From NCBI RefSeq assembly GCF_047663525.1, contig NC_092592.1:23642501-23706500 (forward strand): DNA of 64,000 nucleotides. Direction: 5' to 3'. The notes beneath the pieces were generated by a model. It saw only the letters and a list, made by a program, of their open reading frames with translations. It had not been told where the DNA came from and did no database searches. Origin of the DNA: Anas platyrhynchos. Its lineage: Eukaryota > Chordata > Aves > Anseriformes > Anatidae. Every line of letters starts with the position of its first letter. Position 1 is the stretch's first letter. Of the stretch, positions 33,601 to 45,600 are shown piece after piece. The position numbers and the translations under genes are program-made.

Positions 33601-36600
33601 AGAGGAAAACTATCTCCTAACCCAAAACTTTTAGTCTTCTAGAACTTAAAAGCATGGCTTTACAAGCTAAAGTACTGCTATCATTGTGTTTGATCTAGCA
33701 GGAGCTTTTGGTAGGTCTAATTAGAAGAGATCAGCAGGAAGAAAGTGTTTGGTAGAATTCGATGACTGTTTTTATTAAATTGGTTGCGGGCTGTCTGTAG
33801 GAGTTGTTGGATCAGTTCAGAGGCTGCTTCCATGCAGTGCATGTGATGCTATGTGATATGGCCACCCAATTCCACCCTGTGGTAGGTGCAGTACTTGCAA
33901 GAAACAGTATCTCCCTAGAATACATAATTGTCATAACCTCAACCTTAGAGATGGTCAGGCTTTTTTGTACTAAAACATGGCATGCAGGTTACTGAACAGG
34001 CGGCTGGATTCTCAAGCACTCATGAAATGCAGCTGGAGTCCCTTTTGATAGAGAGAAAATGCATGTGATTTTTAGTTAATTGCTCATTACTTATGGAAAA
34101 AGCAGTCTCAAGCTAATAAAATATTTATGCAATTTGAGTTTGGAAATTTGTATCTCTTTGTGAGAGAACTTTGCATGCGATGCTGTAGGTGTAGGCAGAA
34201 GTGGTGATTCTTACATTTTTTTTAGAGTCCAATTGAAAAAAGAGGAGGGGAAGGATAGGAACACAGTGATAAACTTGTGTGGGATTTCAGCTTCCTTTTT
34301 AAAGTAAGGGGACGTTGAGTATGAATGAAACTTCTCAAAAAGCGTATCATGCGTTTGCTCTTCTAAACATAGTTTGGGTGATTAGCTGTATTGAAGGGAT
34401 TGTTGAACCAGTGAATGTGGAAACTAGATAGAACTAAATTATCTAGCTCATAATATTGGAACATTTTTATAAACTAGGTAGGTTCTCTACTAGTGTTAGA
34501 GTAGAAGGTTTGAACAGAGCTAAGGCAGAGAATTTTTTCAGGCTGAGGGCCTTTTGGTGCAAAGTACTTAGAAGTCCAAGGCACCTATTTCATGCTAAGC
34601 TATTCAGAGGGCTTTAATTACTTTGAGACTTCAAAAGGCCATCTGACGTGAGGGTATGTTTTCCATATTGTGACCATTTTTCACATCATAATTGCTACTT
34701 GGTATTGCTAATAACTTAATGATTTTAATCAACCTGAGCTGTATTCATTTTTAGGAGTTGTGAAAGACAGTTGGGAAGATCTCTCGATAGAGCGAGAAAG
34801 AACTGAGCACGTGAACCAAAATAGTTATGACAAACATATGGAAACGCTTGCACTGAAGGAAAGAGTTGAAACCTTGGAGAGTCAGATAGCTGCACTTGAA
34901 CAACAATGCAGAAGAGAAGAAAATGAAAAAGAAGAGTTCAGTGAGCAGGTAACAAACTTGCAACTTCAGCTCTCCCACTCTGAAGAAAGGGCAACTGGCT
35001 TGAGTGAAGAGCTTCAGCAGTATCGAACTGACTATCAGCAAATTGTTTCTGAATTGGATAAACAGAAGACTATAAATAAGGAGAAAGAAGAAAAGATTCT
35101 TCAACTAAAAAAGGAAGTAGAAGATGCCAAACAAAATATAATTGATAAAGTGTCACAAATAAAAACAATGCAGTCCAAAGTAGATAAGCTATGTAAATCT
35201 CACTTAGAGTCTCATGCTATGGATTTAGTTGATCTAAAGGATTCCTTAGATTATGAAAAAGAGGAATCGGAGACATCTCAAATTAATTCTATGTATATGC
35301 AGTCCCAAACGACTTCTATAGCAGATCCAAGATGGGAGAGCTCCTTTCACTACAGTGTTGAAAGCATTTGGGAAGAATGCAAAAGTATTATTAAGGCTTC
35401 CTCGCAGAAAAGTCAGCAGATCAAAGAACTAGTTCAAGAAGTTGAAAACTTAAAGAAGGGACTCGAGGACAGTGAAAACTGTAATAATCAACTAAAAGTA
35501 AAACTAAGTGAGATGACAAAACAAGATAGTCAGTCCATAAAGGAAAAGGCTCTTATGGATCAGTTAAAAGAGCAAATCCAAAAGAAAACTCAAGATTTTG
35601 AAAAACGGGCTGCAGAAGATCATAGAGTAATTACACAATTTGAGGAGGAAGTTACAAGTTACAAGGTAAAAATAAGAGAACTTGAATGCCTCTTAGAAGC
35701 TTTTCAAAAAAAAGAAGACAGCATGACAAAGTTAGAAGAAATACTTAAACAAAAGGAATCTATTATTTTAAATTTAGAAGCTAATACAGTAGCTCTGCAA
35801 GAAAAATGTGCTAATTCAGACCAAAAAATCAAAGAGTTATATAGTCAAGAAGCAAATTTGAACGAAGAAGTTGTGCAGTTGACAAACAGCTTGGAGAAGA
35901 TGAAACTCTCTCTTTGGGAAAAGGAGAAATATGAAAACGAGAGAACACAGTCCATAGAACTGTAAGTAAATAGTGAGATAACTCATAGCCCTTTGAGACT
36001 GAGTCTGAGTTAAAACTACCTTCTATGAACGCTGATCTTCTTTAACATAACCCATCTGCATGTTATCAATATCATTTACTAAACTACTACTACAAGATAA
36101 TCTTACTACCTTGAAATTAAGGGGAAAACAGAAACATGCAGGGTAACAGAATAAATTGGGGATTTATAATAGTTTTATGCTGTATATTCATGAGAACTGA
36201 ATTTGAGTAGTTTGTTGCTTTAGCACCTTAGGAAAAGCTGAAATCTGAAAGTAAACGTATAGTTTGTTATTGATCTTGATAGATCTGAGATACTATTTAT
36301 TGATAGAAACCAACAGTCAGAGCTTAGCTTAACCTGTGAATGTTGTTTCTTTCAGATGAGTAATAATGTTATTTCTGTCTTTTTATTTCTAACACCAGGC
36401 TAAATAAAGATCCCTTGGATAGTTCTGCCCTTGTACAGAGTTTGAAAAAAGATTTGCAGAGGAAAGAGGAAGATTATGAAGATTTGAAAAAGAAATTTTC
36501 TGATGCTAAGAAACAAATCCAGCAAGTACAAAAAGAGGTTTGTAGTCGTAGAATTGTTTTTCCAAATTTTGATGTAACACTAGCCAGATCAGAAAGAATG

Positions 36601-39600
36601 GTAACCATATGCAGACAAAAAAGCCTACCTGCTATTTATAGGCTAGATTGGGATCTAAATGAGAGTAGACTGAACTTTTTGTATTTTAAACAACTGTACA
36701 ATATATATTGTCACATCCGGTTGTAACTTTCCAGGAATTCTTTTCCACAGTTTCTCATCTATGATCTTTCTGTTCCAGAAGTTGAATGAACTCACTTTGC
36801 TCATGATATGCCCTTGTGAGCTTTACCACTTGTGCCATTACGCTGTGCCTGACAGCCTATTCACAGACTATTATGCTTAAAAGATTTTTTTTTTTTTTAA
36901 AAAAAAGCTTTGCTAGTGACTTGCAGTCTCCTATCTTTCTGTCCATTCTAGATAGGAATTTAATTACTGCATTTTCTGTCCCCATGTTGTGATCAAATTT
37001 TCTAATTACTTTTAGTCAGGCTTTATTTTCTTGTGAAGTGTCTAAGAAGCTCTACTAGAACATTCTTTTACTTTGGAGTGTGAGGGCAGGAACATCCTCT
37101 ACCAAGAAAATCCTCTACTCCTGCAAAATGTCTAGCCTGAATGGAAGAGGCTTCTTATATTTAGAAGAAACTCCCTAAAATTGGGTAAACTTTGTTTCTC
37201 TGCACATAATATAGTCCTATCCAGGAGAGCATGTTAGCTGCCCCATATGCCACTGACATCCGAATTCTGAATACTGTTCAAGTATTGACAAAAGTTCGAC
37301 AGCAAAGCCTGAAAGGTTTTGGAAAGGTAGGAAAGTGGAGGTTAAGCAGAATGGCTAAGAGTAAATGCAATGATATAACCTTGAAAAAGATAGAAGACTA
37401 AACTGTCAGATCAGTACTGGAGCCTTAATGGAAGACACAAAGCTTCTGAGATTTAAGAAATACTGATTGCTTTGTTCTTTATTTTCTGAGTAGGTTTTAG
37501 TTATGGACACATCTATTCTTCCCCATGATCAGTCATTTGGCCAGAAATTGGTAAGAGAATCATCACTACTAAGTGATGCTAAAATTCCTATTCCGAGGAA
37601 AAGAGCTACTATTCTATGGGACCGGAGCGTAGAAGATGGGATCGAAGATGATAATGATGAGATGGAAGAACATCATAATTTGGAAAGAGAAGAAGAAGAG
37701 CAGAGACATGATGAAAATCAAGTCCTTATTGGAAAAGAAGAATATACAGTACGTATCAGGACTACTTCAGGAATTAGTGTAGCACTGAGTCTTGAAAAAA
37801 CGTATTCTCCTGGTTTCCTTCACCTCTCTCGTATTCCTTTTGATCACCTTTTTCCATAAATCCAGTGTTAAGAACTAAAAGCGGGATTACTCAGATTTTT
37901 CATCTATTGTAGGAAAGATGCATGAAATGTGTTGAAATACACACTGAGCAATGACACCTGCAGGTTTGCTTCTATTGGCTTTGTGTAACCTCTGGTCAGT
38001 ATGTGTCAAGGATTGTGTTCTATCAACAGAGAAGACCTTTCCCTTACATTTTGTTAACAGTTACTTTTAAGATTTTAGTCTCTTTTGGGACAGTGCTTCT
38101 TCAGAAAGTTACTTCCAGATAAAAGAGGGAGTAGGGAACAGATCAGAGTCTGTTTTGTGGAGGCTTCATTTATCTCAACCAAAAATGGGTATTTGAAATA
38201 CAAGAGCTAAAAAAGCTTAATTTTGCAGGACTTGAAGTTCTTGACAAATGCCATTTCTGTGCAAATTTATCTGTTCGTTACTAGCACAGCACTTTATTCT
38301 TCAATCTAATTGTGAATGCTCTTGTTTATGAAGAAGTTAATAAAAGAATTGAAAGAACTTTTTTTTTTCAGACATAGTGAAGTGGTGTTTAAGTGTTCGA
38401 GGAATGGGGAAAAATCTCACTTCTGGGGAAACCAATACTTTATGAAAAATGCTAATTGTAATTCTAGGCACTGCTGAGTCTTATAAAAGACTTGAAGAAC
38501 AAACTTAATACTGAAAAGAAAAATAAGCTAGTGCTGGAATTAAAAGTTCGTGAAGAAATGGCACAAGAATTTTCCCAATACATGGCTGAGTGGGAAATAA
38601 ATTTCATGTAAGTTAGCTTTTAATTTGACTTAGAACTATTGCTTAAAAATAAGTGAATACACTTATTTCTTAAAATCTGACCTTTGGCCATAATAGATTG
38701 TACTCTTCTGCTAGGCTTGCTCTGTTACTCTTACCTGTTAATATATCTGTTTCTATTTGTACTATGAGTTCAGGAAAAATACACTGTATGAAAGTTTGGG
38801 GGGTGGGGCCATGGGAAGGGGGAGGCTGTATCTCTGGAGTCCTTAGTGATACTCCAGACAAGTATTCTGGCTCAAGAAACTTAGAAAAAATGCTTCTAGG
38901 ATACACTTCAAACTGTTGTAATTCCTCCTTGCTCTGTTTGCTGCCATCTCCCAACTCCATTCCCCCAGCAAATCTTGGGGAGTGGGGGGAAATACACTTC
39001 TTTTTTTAGTGTAAGAGTAGTATTCTGTGTATTATTCTGTTGTACCCAAATAAAGGAGAAACACCTTTGTTTATGGGAAGCTGTGCTAATAACTTAGCAG
39101 CTCTTTTAGCTGACTTTCTTTTCTACTACAGAGAGTGTCTTTTTCATGAATGTGAACGGCTCGAAGAAAATTCTGAAAGGCGTCTGGAAATCTTCAAGGA
39201 ATTTGTAAATGGTTATACTGAAAACCCTGATGAAGAAGAGAAATTCAAGGATCAGTCTTGCAGTGAACAGGCTGGACCTCTGGTATTTTTTATTGACTTT
39301 TCCCCTGAAGCTGTTTTGGTTTTTACTAATTTTTATGGGGTGGGATCCCTTATCAGGATTAGACAGAAGGATTATTTCAAGGATGTTTTCTAAAGCTGTA
39401 TCCTCAGCAAGACGTTAAACGTCTTGCTTTTTTGAACCTGATGCTCAGTAGTCTTAAGTAGTTCTGAGAACACTTTAAATGGAGTTTACTTTGTCAGCAT
39501 TCAATCAGTTTCTCTTCCCCTGAAAAAATAAGGCTTTGACCTTGCTTAGCCTTTGATTCCCTATCTCTTCCTCACTGCAATTGAGGTTTTCTATAGTATT

Positions 39601-42600
39601 AAAGCTGACTGAGAGTCGCAATGACTGCTACCTATTATTACTATTTTTTCCAAGAGCAAGGTTCCAACTCCATCCAACGTTTCTATGAGACTGTGTGGCA
39701 TGACACTTAAAACACGGCCACGAGCCTTAACACTATTAGGAAGATTTTTCTTGAAGTCTTGAGGATGAGTAATAAGTCCTTGGCAGTGCCAGCATGGCTT
39801 ACTGTTTGTGTCATCTTGTAAGAAACTTTAACTCATCTTAACTCAGTTAAACACCTGGTCCAAAGTATGTACAACAGAACTGACCAGGCTTTCAAACTGC
39901 ATTGTCTGTCATGAATAAAATGATCTGTGCCTTTGAAGTTGATTTTAACTCCAAACTATAGCAACACCTACAAGCTCATCACTTCAGTGTCGTAAGAACT
40001 GATGATTTGTCCTTCAAACAAATTGGCAATTATATAAACTCTGTACATAGGAAATTCTTTTTTGGGTGGTAAACTCATTGATTGTATGTGAATCTTCACA
40101 TCTTTGCAGTTTCCCAAGCTCTTGCTCTGCCTTCTATATTGTTGAAAGCGTTGTGCTCTCGGTATCTGAAGGCATACTTGCTCTTGCTTTAAGATATGTA
40201 ATTGATTTCTATGGGGGTTTTCAGAGGAACATCTTACCCAAATATTTTTTGTATGCAAATACATTTACAAAATGTACTAAGACTTAAGTGCTCATTTTGT
40301 AAAAACTTCAATGTAACTGACTTTATTTTAATCCAGGACAAGACTGTAACTAGCATTAAAAGAAAAATGGCAGAGGAGAGCTCTAACAAAGTAGCTGAAA
40401 GCAGTCAGGTAAAGGAATCTGAGGAAACTGTATTGGAAGCGGGAAGAAAGCGTTCATTAGGAAATGAACCTACTGTGGAAGAAGAGCCACCTACAAAGAA
40501 AGGTACAATTTCTACCGTCACAGGACAAGGTGTCTTTCAAAAAAACTTGATTCCTATTCCAGAGCAGAAGCCAAAAGTTGCAAAGCGTAAACTTTGTGGT
40601 ATGAGGAGAAAATCTGTGCTAAAATGTAAATGGAAGTAACTGTTATGTCAATGCTTGTTTGCAGAAGGTCTTATACTGTTCACTCTTAAAAGCTTAAAAT
40701 ACAAGTTAGTTTTTTAGACTGCTTCCTCTGTTGCTTTTTCCTCATCTGCTGATAAACTCCCAGACTCAGTAGTAATTCTAATCTTCAGGATTGTTCTCAT
40801 ATTAACCTTACTTCCACTTCTGCTCTTCTTCCGGGAGAGTAACATCACCTGCTCAAGTGCTTCAGAATTTCTCAGGACAAGCATCAAAGCTGTCAATGAC
40901 TTATTAATTGCTCAGTCATACAATATGTGCTGTGAGACAATGTTTAATTCTGTGTGTGTGTCCTGTGAACACACCAGCACTGGTCAAGACGATAGTTCTG
41001 GCAAAGAAGAAAAGATTTCCATCTGAATAGGAGTAACTATTTAAGTCCATAGCTGGCCTGTTGCACAGCTCTTATGTTTGCACTTTCAGTTATCTTGCTT
41101 TCTTTACTTTATTTTCAAGTTTGCCAGGGTACCACTTCTTATTTCTATCAGCGTCATTAAAGTCTGTTTAATCATCAAGATAGAGCTATGTGGGCCTGAT
41201 TTGTGCAGGCAGAGCTTACAGGTACCATTTCACATTTAACTTCTGGACACAGCTGGGCTTCAGTTTCCTAGAACTATGGAAGCCATATGCAAAAAGGGAA
41301 TCAAACATCCCTTTGACACTTCCCTTCGACCCTTTCTTTCTTGCCTCTTTCTTTCTTGCCTTCCTCTTGCAAAGTAAGTTTGAGGAAGGAAATCTAGGCC
41401 TTGTTTGGATGAGGATGCTGCCCTAGGAAGTAGGGGAAGCAAGTAATTCTCAACAGGTTCTAGGAGTGATTATACAAACTAACAGCCAACAGGTTCATAA
41501 AGTGTTAAGCAGAGGTGTGTTTAGTATTGGAACAACATTCACAACTGTTTTGTGCAAGGAAAGGTCTGGAGGAAGAGACTAGGTTTGCCAACAGTAGCCA
41601 AGGGAGGTAAAATACTAGTGGGCAAATGGTATGTGTGACCCAGTAGAGCATTTCTGCTGCTTTTACAACTTAATTGAACACTTGTCAAATATCTGAAGTC
41701 TCACTGAAAGAAAGTTCTGTCTCTGTCAGAAGATGGCTTGGTACACCAAGGTACACCAAACATCTCTGTCTCTACCATCTTTGTTTGGAGTGAATACTGG
41801 ATCCTAATGGTACCACTTGAAGGTACCATGTACATCAGTGTTACAGGAGGAGGTGGGGGCAGTTGATGAAGCTGGTGTAGACTCTTTAATACACTAGATA
41901 GTAGTAGATTTGTTATAACAACTAAAACGCTCTCAAAACAACAACAAAAAATAGAAATTTATTTTGAGAACTGACAGTTCCAGCATTGAGATTTTTCTGT
42001 TGAGAAATACAGGCTATTCAGTCATTTTAGGTGTTCCTCTTATTTTTAGGTGTTTAAGTGTCTGACTTCAAAACTGAGCTGTGAGACGTTCCATAATGGT
42101 TAAAAATACATGTTAAAAAAATTTACCATTCTTGTTAAGTATACTTGGCACAATAGAAAAAAGAGCACAAATATATTGTGTTGGCTGTTTCATAGGATTT
42201 TGCCATACTAGTGGCATGAGCTAAATTTGTTTTAAGAGATGATGTGTTATCTTGGCTTGAAGTTTTTGTACATTTCTTTGGCCTTTAGGTCTTGCCTTCC
42301 ATGTTTTGGGACGGTGCTTTTAGTACTTCCTGAATTAGAAGATTCTGGACTGAATGGCACGCTATCTTCTTGCAGTAATATTTATCTTGCTTTATAAGCA
42401 TAATTATGGTTTTCAGCACAAAGCATTGCAATTGCTTCTAATTCCTCTTGTGAATGGCTATCTTCTTCTTACTGTAGGTGTTGGGCTATAAGCTCTTCAA
42501 TTTCTCACTTGATGCCTGAGATAACAAAGTACCTTCTAGTACCTCAGCTCCTTTCCCCTTCAATGAAGTATGTAAAACTGTCTAGTATGAAGAATATGTA

Positions 42601-45600
42601 GTGTTTAGTTTGATACATTTTCTTGGGCCTGCCTACACAATTGGCCTTTCAGAGGAAAACTATCTCCTAACCCAAAACTTTTAGTCTTCTAGAACTTAAA
42701 AGCATGGCTTTACAAGCTAAAGTACTGCTATCATTGTGTTTGATCTAGCAGGAGCTTTTGGTAGGTCTAATTAGAAGAGATCAGCAGGAAGAAAGTGTTT
42801 GGTAGAATTCGATGACTGTTTTTATTAAATTGGTTGCGGGCTGTCTGTAGGAGTTGTTGGATCAGTTCAGAGGCTGCTTCCATGCAGTGCATGTGATGCT
42901 ATGTGATATGGCCACCCAATTCCACCCTGTGGTAGGTGCAGTACTTGCAAGAAACAGTATCTCCCTAGAATACATAATTGTCATAACCTCAACCTTAGAG
43001 ATGGTCAGGCTTTTTTGTACTAAAACATGGCATGCAGGTTACTGAACAGGCGGCTGGATTCTCAAGCACTCATGAAATGCAGCTGGAGTCCCTTTTGATA
43101 GAGAGAAAATGCATGTGATTTTTAGTTAATTGCTCATTACTTATGGAAAAAGCAGTCTCAAGCTAATAAAATATTTATGCAATTTGAGTTTGGAAATTTG
43201 TATCTCTTTGTGAGAGAACTTTGCATGCGATGCTGTAGGTGTAGGCAGAAGTGGTGATTCTTACATTTTTTTTAGAGTCCAATTGAAAAAAGAGGAGGGG
43301 AAGGATAGGAACACAGTGATAAACTTGTGTGGGATTTCAGCTTCCTTTTTAAAGTAAGGGGACGTTGAGTATGAATGAAACTTCTCAAAAAGCGTATCAT
43401 GCGTTTGCTCTTCTAAACATAGTTTGGGTGATTAGCTGTATTGAAGGGATTGTTGAACCAGTGAATGTGGAAACTAGATAGAACTAAATTATCTAGCTCA
43501 TAATATTGGAACATTTTTATAAACTAGGTAGGTTCTCTACTAGTGTTAGAGTAGAAGGTTTGAACAGAGCTAAGGCAGAGAATTTTTTCAGGCTGAGGGC
43601 CTTTTGGTGCAAAGTACTTAGAAGTCCAAGGCACCTATTTCATGCTAAGCTATTCAGAGGGCTTTAATTACTTTGAGACTTCAAAAGGCCATCTGACGTG
43701 AGGGTATGTTTTCCATATTGTGACCATTTTTCACATCATAATTGCTACTTGGTATTGCTAATAACTTAATGATTTTAATCAACCTGAGCTGTATTCATTT
43801 TTAGGAGTTGTGAAAGACAGTTGGGAAGATCTCTCGATAGAGCGAGAAAGAACTGAGCACGTGAACCAAAATAGTTATGACAAACATATGGAAACGCTTG
43901 CACTGAAGGAAAGAGTTGAAACCTTGGAGAGTCAGATAGCTGCACTTGAACAACAATGCAGAAGAGAAGAAAATGAAAAAGAAGAGTTCAGTGAGCAGGT
44001 AACAAACTTGCAACTTCAGCTCTCCCACTCTGAAGAAAGGGCAACTGGCTTGAGTGAAGAGCTTCAGCAGTATCGAACTGACTATCAGCAAATTGTTTCT
44101 GAATTGGATAAACAGAAGACTATAAATAAGGAGAAAGAAGAAAAGATTCTTCAACTAAAAAAGGAAGTAGAAGATGCCAAACAAAATATAATTGATAAAG
44201 TGTCACAAATAAAAACAATGCAGTCCAAAGTAGATAAGCTATGTAAATCTCACTTAGAGTCTCATGCTATGGATTTAGTTGATCTAAAGGATTCCTTAGA
44301 TTATGAAAAAGAGGAATCGGAGACATCTCAAATTAATTCTATGTATATGCAGTCCCAAACGACTTCTATAGCAGATCCAAGATGGGAGAGCTCCTTTCAC
44401 TACAGTGTTGAAAGCATTTGGGAAGAATGCAAAAGTATTATTAAGGCTTCCTCGCAGAAAAGTCAGCAGATCAAAGAACTAGTTCAAGAAGTTGAAAACT
44501 TAAAGAAGGGACTCGAGGACAGTGAAAACTGTAATAATCAACTAAAAGTAAAACTAAGTGAGATGACAAAACAAGATAGTCAGTCCATAAAGGAAAAGGC
44601 TCTTATGGATCAGTTAAAAGAGCAAATCCAAAAGAAAACTCAAGATTTTGAAAAACGGGCTGCAGAAGATCATAGAGTAATTACACAATTTGAGGAGGAA
44701 GTTACAAGTTACAAGGTAAAAATAAGAGAACTTGAATGCCTCTTAGAAGCTTTTCAAAAAAAAGAAGACAGCATGACAAAGTTAGAAGAAATACTTAAAC
44801 AAAAGGAATCTATTATTTTAAATTTAGAAGCTAATACAGTAGCTCTGCAAGAAAAATGTGCTAATTCAGACCAAAAAATCAAAGAGTTATATAGTCAAGA
44901 AGCAAATTTGAACGAAGAAGTTGTGCAGTTGACAAACAGCTTGGAGAAGATGAAACACTCTCTTTGGGAAAAGGAGAAATATGAAAACGAGAGAACACAG
45001 TCCATAGAACTGTAAGTAAATAGTGAGATAACTCATAGCCCTTTGAGACTGAGTCTGAGTTAAAACTACCTTCTATGAACGCTGATCTTCTTTAACATAA
45101 CCCATCTGTATGTTATCAATATCATTTACTAAACTACTACTACAAGATAATCTTACTACCTTGAAATTAAGGGGAAAACAGAAACATGCAGGGTAACAGA
45201 ATAAATTGGGGATTTATAATAGCTTTATGCTGTATATTCATGAGAACTGAATTTGAGTAGTTTGTTGCTTTAGCACCTTAGGAAAAGCTGAAATCTGAAA
45301 GTAAACGTATAGTTTGTTATTGATCTTGATAGATCTGAGATACTATTTATTGATAGAAACCAACAGTCAGAGCTTAGCTTAACCTGTGAATGTTGTTTCT
45401 TTCAGATGAGTAATAATGTTATTTCTGTCTTTTTATTTCTAACACCAGGCTAAATAAAGATCTCTTGGATAGTTCTGCCCTTGTACAGAGTTTGAAAAAA
45501 GATTTGCAGAGGAAAGAGGAAGATTATGAAGATTTGAAAGAGAAATTTTCTGATGCTGAGAAACAAATCCAGCAAGTACAAAAAGAGGTTTGTAGTCATA

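Larger units (their letters stand above)
30783..36551 (+). repeat. Block B: second copy of the E16-E18 region
   Basis: 5769 bases matching 39833-45601 at a constant offset of 9050, with no indels and about ten substitutions seen, so roughly 99.8% identical. It contains E16, E17, E18 and their introns, placed between E11 and E12. Confidence 0.97.

Noticed and set aside
34751-35104. Minus-strand frame opposite E17 (also 43801-44154)
   Set aside because: Shadow of the coiled-coil exon; hydrophobic composition arises from reverse-complemented Glu/Lys codons.
36552-36726. Open frame continuing from block B E18 into segment X'
   Set aside because: The X sequence is intron 10; it is open only by chance after the fusion, and the E18 donor lies before it.
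37215-37326. A possible extra exon between Y' and E12 (acceptor ataatatag, donor AAG|GTAGGA)
   Set aside because: It would need an upstream phase other than 0, stops early in the E11 frame, and has no counterpart I know in KIF20B.
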